NCBI GenBank assembly: GCA_963677785.2
Contig: CAXXDH010000003.1
Span: 62,001-126,000 of the forward strand
Reading direction: 5' to 3'
DNA length: 64,000 nt
Origin: G963665495 sp963677785
GTDB lineage: Bacteria; Desulfobacterota; Desulfovibrionia; Desulfovibrionales; Desulfovibrionaceae
The notes under the pieces are model-generated. The model saw only the letters and a list, made by a program, of their open reading frames with translations. It was not told the DNA's origin and searched no databases. Shown piece by piece: positions 51,419 to 59,140 of this stretch; within the stretch, counting starts at the first letter, position 1, and every line of letters starts with the position of its first letter. Made by a program: the position numbers and the translations under genes.

Positions 51419-53179
51419 ATGACTATGCTTCCCTATCTGAAAGCGAATCTGGATACACTGGCTGCGGCCAAAAGCCCTCTGGGCCCCTGGCTGGCGCAGG
51501 CAAAAGTGGACATCCGCATCCTGGAACAAAAGCTCTTCAAAAACCGCTGGGGCCACCTGGACTGGAAAATGGACAATGGTTCCGGCATGTTCGAAGCCTC
51601 TCCCCCGCCGCTGTTCTACAAGTCCTGGGTGCCGGAGAAAAAGCTCGCACACCTGAGCATCACCTATCTCATCGGGTGCAATATCGGCTACGGGCTCAAT
51701 CATATCCTGAGCAGCAGCCCCAAAAGTCATAAAGTCGTCGTGTTGGAGCCGGACCCTGTCATGCTTTTGGCATGTCTGAGCCAGACCGACTACTCGCAGC
51801 ATATCAAAGGAAACAAGCTGATTTTCCTGCCGCCGGATCCCGGATTCCTGACCGCCGCCATCCAGCAGGCGGAAATTCAGTTTCTGTTCGGCCGTATTCA
51901 TCTGCGCCTGGACATCCCGAGCCAGCAACTCAGTCCCAAATATTCCCACTGGAACCGCAAGGCTAAAGACCTGCTGGAAAATTTTGCCGTCGAACTGACC
52001 ACGCTGCGCAACAAGCAAGACGTCATGGTCGGCAATGAGCTTGGCAATTTTCAGCGCGCCCTGCATGACGGTTCGATTAAATCTCTCAAAGATTCGGCCA
52101 AGGGCATGAGCGCCGTAATTCTTGGCGCGGGGCCGTCTCTCGCGCAGTACGCCCCGGCTCTGGCGCAGAATCCGCCCGACGCCCTGCTGTGTACGGCTCT
52201 GCAGAGCCTTCCGGCAGTACAGCGCGTGGGCATCAAACCGCACCTGGCCATGGCCCTGGACTATTCGCAGGGCATGCACGCGGTGTTCAAAAACCTGGAC
52301 CGCGAATGGGCCAAGGACATCCCCCTGCTCTACTCCACCAAGCTCAACCCGGAAGTTTTGCGCCGCTACCCGGGGCCGACCCTGCCCATCTGGACCAAAG
52401 GCGGCCTGGCCACCTACATCATGCGCGGCCACGAAATGATTCTGGACGCGGGCGGCAACGTCAGCGTGACCCTGTTCCGTTTTCTGCAATGGTGCGGCGT
52501 CAACGGCATCCTGCTCGTGGGGCAGGACTTTGCCTGGAAAGGCGACCATTCGCACGCGGCCGGTCACCACGCCCACAAGGCCTCAGCCAAAAGCAAGGCA
52601 ACGGTCAAAAACGCTGACGGTGAAACCCTGCAATCCTCCATGCCCTACATCGCCGCACTGCGGGACATGGAACGGGACATCGCCATGTCGCAGTTCCCCG
52701 TCTATCAGCTTTACGGCAACGGCGCCGTCATCAAAGGCGCGCAGCATATCCAGGCAACAGATGTCCAGAAGCTGGTGGCTTCGGAACCCGAACGGATGGC
52801 TTATTTCCTCAACGCCATAGAACGTGCGCGCCGCCCCCTGCAGCCGCCGGAATATACGCCAAAATCCCAGCATTGGAACGCGTTGCTCCGCGGTGCGCAG
52901 AAAAAGCTGGAGAAGCTCTTCAAAAAACCCGACAAAAACCGCCAGGAAATCTGGAAAGTGTTCAAGGAAGTACACGGAGTTCTGCGCCGCGAACCGCTTT
53001 ATCTGCCCTACCTGTTCAACGAAGTCATGAACGTGGGCAAGCTGCTCAATCCGGGGCCCAAGTACGAGTACGCGGATTTTACCAGTTTCAAGCAGGTGGT
53101 CAAAAGCGCGCAAAACAAAAGCAGGGAAGTCGAAAACGCCGTCTGTTTTGCGGACAACGCCAATTCGGACGCAGCCTGA
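51419..53179 (+). CDS. Motility accessory factor (Maf/DUF115) family protein
   Basis: A 586-residue protein of the Maf/DUF115 (MptE-like) family. The central DUF115 domain (about 200-450) has MSAVILGAGPSLAQ, the LCTALQSLPAVQRVGIKPHL region and GILLVGQDFAW. An N-terminal domain of about 200 residues (LIGCNIGYGLNHIL, VVVLEPDP) is usual for the family. Maf proteins transfer nonulosonic acids to flagellin in several bacteria, while archaeal MptE-like members are pterin kinases; the first role fits better here but no flagellin gene is near. AAAGG is nine bases before the ATG. Confidence 0.85.
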   Translation: MTMLPYLKANLDTLAAAKSPLGPWLAQAKVDIRILEQKLFKNRWGHLDWKMDNGSGMFEASPPPLFYKSWVPEKKLAHLSITYLIGCNIGYGLNHILSSSPKSHKVVVLEPDPVMLLACLSQTDYSQHIKGNKLIFLPPDPGFLTAAIQQAEIQFLFGRIHLRLDIPSQQLSPKYSHWNRKAKDLLENFAVELTTLRNKQDVMVGNELGNFQRALHDGSIKSLKDSAKGMSAVILGAGPSLAQYAPALAQNPPDALLCTALQSLPAVQRVGIKPHLAMALDYSQGMHAVFKNLDREWAKDIPLLYSTKLNPEVLRRYPGPTLPIWTKGGLATYIMRGHEMILDAGGNVSVTLFRFLQWCGVNGILLVGQDFAWKGDHSHAAGHHAHKASAKSKATVKNADGETLQSSMPYIAALRDMERDIAMSQFPVYQLYGNGAVIKGAQHIQATDVQKLVASEPERMAYFLNAIERARRPLQPPEYTPKSQHWNALLRGAQKKLEKLFKKPDKNRQEIWKVFKEVHGVLRREPLYLPYLFNEVMNVGKLLNPGPKYEYADFTSFKQVVKSAQNKSREVENAVCFADNANSDAA

Positions 53180-53214
53180 TTGTCATCCCCATAGCAACCC
53201 CATACCTCTCCCCC

Positions 53215-53242
53215 AGGGCCGGCCGTGCCGGCCCTTTTTTTT
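53215..53242 (+). terminator. Terminator of Maf-like gene
   Basis: AGGGCCGGC-CGT-GCCGGCCCT forms a nine-base stem followed by seven or eight T. Confidence 0.9.
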
Positions 53243-53487
53243 GGGAAAAAGCCGGTGTTCTCTTGTTCGGTCTTGCTCTCCGGGCGGGTAGGAAAGACTT
53301 CGCAGGAAAACATGCTTTCAACGAGGCGGACAACCAACGGAACCAGGCCGAGCGCATTTAAAATTCAAAAGACACTGCCTCGGCGGCTTAAGAACCCTTT
53401 TGTTAAAGGAATGTTAAGAATCTCCTAAAACTTTTAGCAATAAGAACTATTATAAGTCTTCCATGTAGTTGTTTGTAAATATTTGTG

Positions 53488-53535
53488 TGGGGTCCAGGGG
53501 AATGATTCCCCTGGCGGGGCTTGGGGCAGCGCCCC
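53488..53535. repeat. Dispersed double-hairpin repeat, copy B
   Basis: CCAGGGGAA-TGA-TTCCCCTGG is a palindromic hairpin followed by GGCGGGGCTTGGGGCAGCGCCCC, the same architecture as at 7957-8008 with compensating changes in the first stem. It lies between the convergent Maf-like and tonB genes. Confidence 0.75.
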
Positions 53536-53602
53536 AAAATGTTATCCTCGATTTTTTTCCGTTTTATTTTTACATACGTTTATCCTGCCAACGGAATGTC
53601 CC

Positions 53603-54448
53603 TCAGTGCAAGGCAAAATAATACGGGAGCAGGATTACCGTGTTCACGGGGTGTCCTTGCAGCTTGCCTGGAATAAAACGGGTCTTTCTGGCCGCGGCCA
53701 GTGCCGCCTGATCGAACACCCCTGCCGGAGCTGATGCGTGAATGGCGCACTGCCGCGGCGTTCCCGTCGTATCCACTACGATCCGTACCACCACCTTGCC
53801 CTGCAGGTTCCTGCGGCGGGCATTCACCGGGTATTGGGGCAGGGCCTTGCGGGCAATGGCCGGCCGCTGGTCCACCACATCCGCATCATAAGCGCTCAAT
53901 CCGCCAATGGTCCGCAGACCGTTTTTTGAAGCTCGTCCTTCCCGGGCGGTGGCGTTTGGAGCGGTCGCGGACGTAGTGGATGCCGCCCGTTTTTGACTGT
54001 TTTTCACTTTGGCGGGAACTTCTTTTTGCACCTGTTTTTGACGCGGCTTTTTTTTGATTTTCCGTTTGCGCGCTTTCCTGGGTTTACGGGGTTTTTTCTT
54101 CACCGGCCCCGGACTGACAACAGGCGCTTTATTGTGACGCTGGACTTTTGCGAGTTCCTGCTCCGGTTCAGATTCCGGCTCGGGAACAGGTTCGGGAACA
54201 GGCGCAGGCTCTGCTTCCGGCTCCTGCTCGGGCGCAACAGCAGGCACGGGATCCGGTGTCTTTATTGCCGTCGCAGCCGCAGTATCCGCAACCGGACCGG
54301 CAGGCGCGAATTCAGCCAAAGAAACGCGGTACACTTTTACTTCGGGTTTCGCGTTCTCCGTACCGGAAACAGCGAACCCCAGGGCTGCGAACGTTCCATG
54401 CAGCGCAAGGGAAAACAGCAGTGTCAAAATACGCAGCCGGACGTTCAT
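53603..54448 (-). CDS. tonB: Energy transducer TonB
   Basis: A 281-residue TonB protein. An N-terminal anchor (about 8-28) is followed by a long periplasm-spanning region with a Pro/Glu-rich part (70-100) and a very basic Lys/Arg/Pro part (115-155). The C-terminal domain (about 200-281) has QYPVNARRRNLQGKVVVRI and the closing PYYF strand that contacts TonB boxes. Its start overlaps the exbD stop by four bases. It ends the uptake operon, so this is a dedicated TonB for the receptor at 59141. Confidence 0.92.
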   Translation of the reverse strand: MNVRLRILTLLFSLALHGTFAALGFAVSGTENAKPEVKVYRVSLAEFAPAGPVADTAAATAIKTPDPVPAVAPEQEPEAEPAPVPEPVPEPESEPEQELAKVQRHNKAPVVSPGPVKKKPRKPRKARKRKIKKKPRQKQVQKEVPAKVKNSQKRAASTTSATAPNATAREGRASKNGLRTIGGLSAYDADVVDQRPAIARKALPQYPVNARRRNLQGKVVVRIVVDTTGTPRQCAIHASAPAGVFDQAALAAARKTRFIPGKLQGHPVNTVILLPYYFALH

Positions 54449-54909
54449 GGCGAGGAAGTAGCAGGTGTTTTTCTCGGCCCGGCCACGGGTTCGGGAGCGC
54501 CGGTTTCCGGGACGGATTCGGCCACCATGCCCAGATCCTTGATCCCTGCCGCCCGGACCCGGCCCATGACGTCCATGACCCTGCCGTAGTCCACCTGCTT
54601 GTCGGCGCGCAAAAAGAGCTTTTTGTGCGGCAGCAGTACGGAATTCTTCAACACAACCGGCAGTTCCGCCAGAGCCACCGGATAGGTCTCCAGATAGAGA
54701 CTACCGTCGCGTTTGATGCTGAGCACCAGGGTGGCGTCGTCCGTGGGCAGGACTTCCGCGGTCTGCGCCTGCGGCAGGTCCAGCTCCAGCCCTTCGGTCA
54801 TCATAGGCGCGGTCACCATGAAAATGACCAGCAGCACCAGCATCACGTCCACAAAAGGCGTCACATTGATATCCGCCACAAAATCATCGTGTTCCGATAT
54901 CCCGGCCAT
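54445..54909 (-). CDS. exbD: Biopolymer transport protein ExbD
   Basis: A 154-residue inner-membrane protein that couples the proton gradient to TonB. Its single helix carries the essential Asp in INVTPFVDVMLVLLVIFMV; the periplasmic part ends in a short Pro-rich tail. ATG 54909 lies two bases after the exbB stop with AGGAG just upstream, and its stop overlaps tonB. Confidence 0.95.
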   Translation of the reverse strand: MAGISEHDDFVADINVTPFVDVMLVLLVIFMVTAPMMTEGLELDLPQAQTAEVLPTDDATLVLSIKRDGSLYLETYPVALAELPVVLKNSVLLPHKKLFLRADKQVDYGRVMDVMGRVRAAGIKDLGMVAESVPETGAPEPVAGPRKTPATSSP

Positions 54910-54911
54910 GG

Positions 54912-55604
54912 CTAGCTCCTGTTCCCGGCGAACCCGATGCCTTGCGGATAGCGTACGCCTTCGTGCTGCAACCGGCTCAGCAGCAAGCCCGCGAAATTGA
55001 TGCAATCGCCCTGAATGGAAGCCAGACGCGCCTTGAACACGTTGTAGCCGCATGTGGCCGGGATGGCCACGAACAAGCCCACTGCCGTGGCTATCAGGGC
55101 CTCGGCAATGCCGGGCGCCACCGTGGCCAGAGAAACGTTTTTCATAGCCGCGATGGCATGGAAACTGTGCATGATGCCCCAGACTGTGCCGAACAACCCG
55201 ACGAACGGCGCCGTGTTCGCGGCTGTTGCCAGCAGAGCCAGAGAGGAAGACAACCGGCCCATCTCATCGGCAATGCCGAAATGCAGCGCCCGGCGCACGT
55301 TGTCATTGAGCAGCTTTTCGGCGTCGCCCGTACTGTTGATGCGGTTGAACTCGCGAATCGCCCGGCGGGTTATGCCGTACAGCGGCGAACGCGGTTGCCC
55401 GGCAAGGACCGGCAGGGCCCCTTCCAGGGCCTCGGCATCCTCAAACATCGCCAGCCCTGACACGATCCTTTTTTTCGCCTGCCGCAGACAAGCCCACTTC
55501 CCGGCCATATAGGCCCAACTGGCCAGCGACGCGGCCAGCAGCAAGGCAAGCACGCACTTTGAAACCAACGTCGCCTGCACTATCGCGTGAATCATGGAAT
55601 CCAT
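54912..55604 (-). CDS. exbB: Biopolymer transport protein ExbB (TolQ/ExbB/MotA family)
   Basis: A 230-residue inner-membrane protein, the pentameric partner of ExbD. Three helices are visible; the segments APFVGLFGTVWGIMHSF and APGIAEALIATAVGLFVAIPA are the family signature. The start 55604 has GGGAGAAG upstream. It follows the ABC ATPase gene at 38 bases, tying the TonB energiser to the ABC importer in one operon. Confidence 0.95.
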   Translation of the reverse strand: MDSMIHAIVQATLVSKCVLALLLAASLASWAYMAGKWACLRQAKKRIVSGLAMFEDAEALEGALPVLAGQPRSPLYGITRRAIREFNRINSTGDAEKLLNDNVRRALHFGIADEMGRLSSSLALLATAANTAPFVGLFGTVWGIMHSFHAIAAMKNVSLATVAPGIAEALIATAVGLFVAIPATCGYNVFKARLASIQGDCINFAGLLLSRLQHEGVRYPQGIGFAGNRS

Positions 55605-55642
55605 ACTCTTCTCCCTATCTGTTGCGCCCGAAAGACCGGCTT

Positions 55643-56296
55643 TCAGGCGTCGAATTGTTCGATAATCCGCAGCCTTCCTTGCTCCAGCCTGTAGAATCGC
55701 TCCGTTCCCGAAAGAACGTCTTCTCCATGGTGCGTTACCTGGACAATGCCGATGCCTTTGCCGCGTACGTAGGCTTCCAGCAATTTCTTGAGATTGTCCC
55801 GCAAGGCGTTGTCCAGTCCGCTGAAGGGTTCGTCCAGGATCAGAATCAGCGGTTGAAAGGCCAGGGCGCGCGCCAGGGAAACCCGCTGCCGCATCCCGCC
55901 GGAAAGCTGCTCCGGATACAGGTTTTCAGCCCCTTGCAAACCCATGGCATCCAGCGCGGCCAATGCCGCGGATTTTGCCTGCGCCGCCGGGACGGCCAGG
56001 GGCAGCAGGACATTTTCCAAAGCCGTACGCCAGGGAAGCAGCCGCGGTTCCTGGAACACAAAGCCGATACGCCCGGTCCGCAGGCGCACCCGTCCCGCGC
56101 AGGGGCACAGCAAACCGGCGGCCACCCTTGCCAGGGTTGATTTGCCTTCTCCGCTCGGGCCGGTAAGCACCAGGCTTTCACCAACGCGTACGTCCAGATT
56201 CACGCCGGACAACACCTCCCGCCGTCCGTAGCCAAAACGGACATCCTGCAGGGAAATCTCCGGTCTTTTCACAGCAAGCATCGAGTCCGCCGTCAT
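55643..56296 (-). CDS. ABC transporter ATP-binding protein (nitrate/sulfonate/taurine type)
   Basis: A 217-residue ATPase of the SsuB/TauB/ThiZ type. Walker A is GPSGEGKST, the signature LSGGMRQRVSLARAL and Walker B LILILDEPF with the following GLD loop. Family members drive import of small organic anions, thiamine precursors or metal complexes. It lies one base after the permease stop. The operon context (TonB receptor upstream, ExbBD-TonB downstream) shows that it serves inner-membrane uptake of the compound brought in by the receptor. Confidence 0.9.
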   Translation of the reverse strand: MTADSMLAVKRPEISLQDVRFGYGRREVLSGVNLDVRVGESLVLTGPSGEGKSTLARVAAGLLCPCAGRVRLRTGRIGFVFQEPRLLPWRTALENVLLPLAVPAAQAKSAALAALDAMGLQGAENLYPEQLSGGMRQRVSLARALAFQPLILILDEPFSGLDNALRDNLKKLLEAYVRGKGIGIVQVTHHGEDVLSGTERFYRLEQGRLRIIEQFDA

Positions 56297-56297
56297 C

Positions 56298-57053
56298 TCA
56301 GCCGCACCTCCCTCCAGGCTGCAACTTTGTCCGCAGTCCGCGCAGCAGCGTGGCCTCCACCAGGCTCACCAGCAGCATGCTCAGCAAAGCCACGGCGTAT
56401 AGCTGCCTGGTGTCCAGGTTGGCCCTGGCCAGCGCCAGGGCGTAGCCCAACCCCTGGGACGCCCCCAGAGTCTCGCCCAGAATCGCGACCCGCATGCTTC
56501 CGCCCAACGCAGTGACGCAGGCGGAAAGCAACGGCGCGCTCACGGCCGGCAGATACAGCGCCGTCAAACGTTTTCGCCGCCCCAGCTTGAAAGCCCTGGC
56601 CATCTCGATGAGCTGCGGATCCAGAGCCAGGATACCTTCCCTAACGGCCTGGTAAATGGTTGGCGCCGCGGTCAGAGCCACAATGGCCACAACCATGGAC
56701 GACCCCACTCCACACCAGAGCATGGCCAGAATCACCAGCACCACTCCTGGAACGCTGGACAACACCCATCGATACGGCAGCAGCAACAGCCCGACCTTGG
56801 GCCGGAATCCGGCGCACCCTCCCAGGGTCCCGCCGACGAGCACTCCGCACGCGAAACCAGCCAGCACGCGCCAGAACGTCGTGAGCAGGTCGGCCGTCCA
56901 GAAACGCTGCTGCGCAAGCAAGGTCCCCAAGGCCATGGCTGTTTCGACGGGCGGCGCGATGGTCAGCCCGCCGCCCGCCTCGGCCAGCACCTGCCAGCCT
57001 CCCAGAAAAAGCAGTATGCCCGCCAAACGCCAGCCCCAATCACTGGACCGCAT
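56298..57053 (-). CDS. ABC transporter permease (SsuC/TauC type)
   Basis: A 251-residue permease with about six helices. The cytoplasmic coupling loop is near residues 148-180 (AAPTIYQAVREGILALDPQL), followed by LGGSMRVAILGETLGASQGLGYAL, both typical for SsuC/TauC-type permeases. ATG 57053 overlaps the 3' end of the binding-protein gene by 14 bases; a longer frame upstream is not needed. Confidence 0.9.
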   Translation of the reverse strand: MRSSDWGWRLAGILLFLGGWQVLAEAGGGLTIAPPVETAMALGTLLAQQRFWTADLLTTFWRVLAGFACGVLVGGTLGGCAGFRPKVGLLLLPYRWVLSSVPGVVLVILAMLWCGVGSSMVVAIVALTAAPTIYQAVREGILALDPQLIEMARAFKLGRRKRLTALYLPAVSAPLLSACVTALGGSMRVAILGETLGASQGLGYALALARANLDTRQLYAVALLSMLLVSLVEATLLRGLRTKLQPGGRCG

Positions 57054-58059
57054 CTTCCAGCCCCCAAAAGCCGGCATCCGGCAGACGACCGCCCACACTG
57101 GCCGGACGCAACTCGTACAAACGCTCCAGGACAAATTCCGCGGCCTGCTTCCCGGCAGAACCAGTCAGCAGTACGGAGTCCCGCAACAGCTCATCGGAAG
57201 CTTCGCCAGAGGTGGCGAGCTGCTTTCCCAGCGCCGGATAGGCCTGCTGCGCGAGTGCGATACCTTTGGCCTGGTTTTGTCCGGTCCAGTTCCAACCCTT
57301 GACAAAACCACTGCGTACGGCTGCACAGGCGGCCGAATCATTCGCCTTGTCCCCCACCATGACCAGCGCCGCGGTGGCCAGGTCGGTCCGGTCGGGGAAC
57401 ACCTCTGCCCACAATGCCGACAAATTCAGGAGTTTATTGATAGCCACGGATTGGGAACCTGCTTGATCCGCAGCTTTTCCGACAAGCCAGCTAGCGGCAG
57501 GTTCAGCCAGCAACGCATACTTTCCGCGCCCCAGCCGCAGCATGTTGGCTGCTTCCAGTGAACTGCCCGAATGGCGGAATGCCAGCTCAACGCCGCATTG
57601 CCGCGCCAGTACGGCCAGAATCATTTCAGGCATATCTCCCGGCCCGAACGGCAGCATGATTTCCCTGCCTTCCAAGCTCTGGAATGCCTGCCGTAAGGAT
57701 ACGGATTTCCCCTGATCCGCCTCGGCGCCTGCCGCCATGATCCAGAGCGGTGCGGAATACACGGCCAGCACCTTGCAGGGAATGCCTCTGGCCGCCAGCA
57801 CCGCGGCGGTCGGCAGAGTCGCGATGACCGCATCCACTCCCCGGCTGGCCACCAGCGCGCGCAACTGCTCGGGCGAACGCCAGGGCAGAAACTCCATTTT
57901 GATTCCCGCCGTATTGCCCGCCGTATCACTGGCCGTCCGGAGCAGAGGCAGCGCCTGAACCACGGGCGGCGCCGACAACCGAATGTTCGCCTGCTGCCCC
58001 GCCAGGGACGGTCCGGCCAGCAACAGACTGAAGAGCAACAATCCCAGGCGCAGCATCAT
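57040..58059 (-). CDS. ABC transporter substrate-binding protein (NMT1/SsuA-like)
   Basis: A 339-residue periplasmic binding protein with a signal peptide of about 20 residues (ending GPSLAG). The fold follows the NMT1/SsuA type 2 binding proteins: an N-terminal IRLSAPPVVQALPLL strand, GVDAVIATLPTAAVLAARG and PFGPGDMPEM loops. No lipobox. Its ATG overlaps the methyltransferase stop by four bases, showing tight coupling. The ligand is not known; sulfonates, thiamine precursors and metal chelates are known ligands in this broad family. Confidence 0.85.
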   Translation of the reverse strand: MMLRLGLLLFSLLLAGPSLAGQQANIRLSAPPVVQALPLLRTASDTAGNTAGIKMEFLPWRSPEQLRALVASRGVDAVIATLPTAAVLAARGIPCKVLAVYSAPLWIMAAGAEADQGKSVSLRQAFQSLEGREIMLPFGPGDMPEMILAVLARQCGVELAFRHSGSSLEAANMLRLGRGKYALLAEPAASWLVGKAADQAGSQSVAINKLLNLSALWAEVFPDRTDLATAALVMVGDKANDSAACAAVRSGFVKGWNWTGQNQAKGIALAQQAYPALGKQLATSGEASDELLRDSVLLTGSAGKQAAEFVLERLYELRPASVGGRLPDAGFWGLEDAVQ

Positions 58060-59138
58060 GCCTCCCCTGCCCCGGCGGATTTCTGGAAAATCTCCAATTC
58101 AGACCGCCCGTAGAGCAGTTCCAGGCCGCTGCTTCCCGCAGGCGTGAAACCGGCCGCATGCGCTGCGGCGGCTATCTGACCCGCTGTAAAAGACACGTCC
58201 TGGCCTTCCAGAGCCAGAGACAATCGCGAAAGCACCAGCTGGGCAGGCTGCGTGCCCTCCCCGCAAATGCCCTCGTGAATACTGACGAAAAATCCGCCGG
58301 GACGCAGCGCGTCGTGAATCTTTTTCAGGAAAAGCGTTAGGTCGCGCACGTAATAGAGACTCTGGCAGGCCCAGACCAGATCGTATCCCTGCCCGAAATC
58401 CACCTGATTGTAGTCGCCCGGCAGGCAGTCGACACGCGCGGCAAGTCCGGCGGCCTCCGCCTCCGTACGGGCCATCTCCAGTACGGGGGGAAAATCGCAA
58501 AGCACCACCCGCAGCTCCGGCAATTCCTCAATAATCCGCAGGGAGGTGATGCCCGGACCACAGCCCAGATCAAGCATCCGACGAAATCCCCCGGCTCCGG
58601 GCAGAGCCGCGGCCACTCCCGCCAAAGCCGCTCCCGCTCCCGCCTTCTGGTATTCGGCCAGTCCATTGACGGAACGCCGCCAGTGGTCCTCGCCGCGCAG
58701 CGCGTTCTGTTCCGGCACCTGCGGCTGTTCGCCGTGGAGCAACTGCTTGATCTGCCCCAGGTTGCGATGCTGCATGGTCTGCAGCATGCTGAGCATGCCC
58801 CCGAGATAGGCGGGGCTGTTTTTGCGCAGATAGGTTTCCGCCAGCTTTGTGTTGGCGTACGCGCCGTTTTTTTTGCGCAACAGACCGGCGGCCGCCAGGG
58901 CGTCCAGCACGTAAACCAGCCTGTTCTGATCAACGGCGTGCTGTTGGTCTGCTTCTGCGAGCCTGGCGGCTATGCCCGCCGGGTCGCAGGCGTCCTGCAG
59001 GATGTCCGGCAACTCCAGATCAATGGCCAGCTGCAGCAATGCCAAGCGTACGGGAGCCACGAGCCAATCGGCAAAACAGATGAAAGGAAGGCTGAAATCG
59101 TACGGGCTGAAACGCGTTGCATCAGTCGAAGCGTCCAT
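58056..59138 (-). CDS. SAM-dependent methyltransferase embedded in TonB uptake operon
   Basis: A 360-residue class I methyltransferase in the O-methyltransferase layout: an N-terminal winged-helix dimerisation domain (about 25-110, LPDILQDACDPAGIAARLAE) and a catalytic Rossmann domain with motif I LDLGCGPGITSL (about 188-199), the acidic DFPPVLEMAR loop and LRPGGFFVSIHEG. It has no signal peptide, so it acts in the cytoplasm. It sits between the TonB receptor (two bases) and the binding protein (four-base overlap), so it is made with the uptake system and probably modifies the imported molecule or a chelator. Confidence 0.85.
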   Translation of the reverse strand: MDASTDATRFSPYDFSLPFICFADWLVAPVRLALLQLAIDLELPDILQDACDPAGIAARLAEADQQHAVDQNRLVYVLDALAAAGLLRKKNGAYANTKLAETYLRKNSPAYLGGMLSMLQTMQHRNLGQIKQLLHGEQPQVPEQNALRGEDHWRRSVNGLAEYQKAGAGAALAGVAAALPGAGGFRRMLDLGCGPGITSLRIIEELPELRVVLCDFPPVLEMARTEAEAAGLAARVDCLPGDYNQVDFGQGYDLVWACQSLYYVRDLTLFLKKIHDALRPGGFFVSIHEGICGEGTQPAQLVLSRLSLALEGQDVSFTAGQIAAAAHAAGFTPAGSSGLELLYGRSELEIFQKSAGAGEA

Positions 59139-59140
59139 GC

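Larger units (their letters stand above)
53180..53602. other. Intergenic region with terminator and dispersed repeat
   Basis: About 420 bases between the convergent Maf-like and tonB genes. It contains the Maf terminator at 53215-53242 and the double-hairpin repeat at 53488-53535. The AT-rich stretch between them (53380-53485) shows no gene that I can support. Confidence 0.6.
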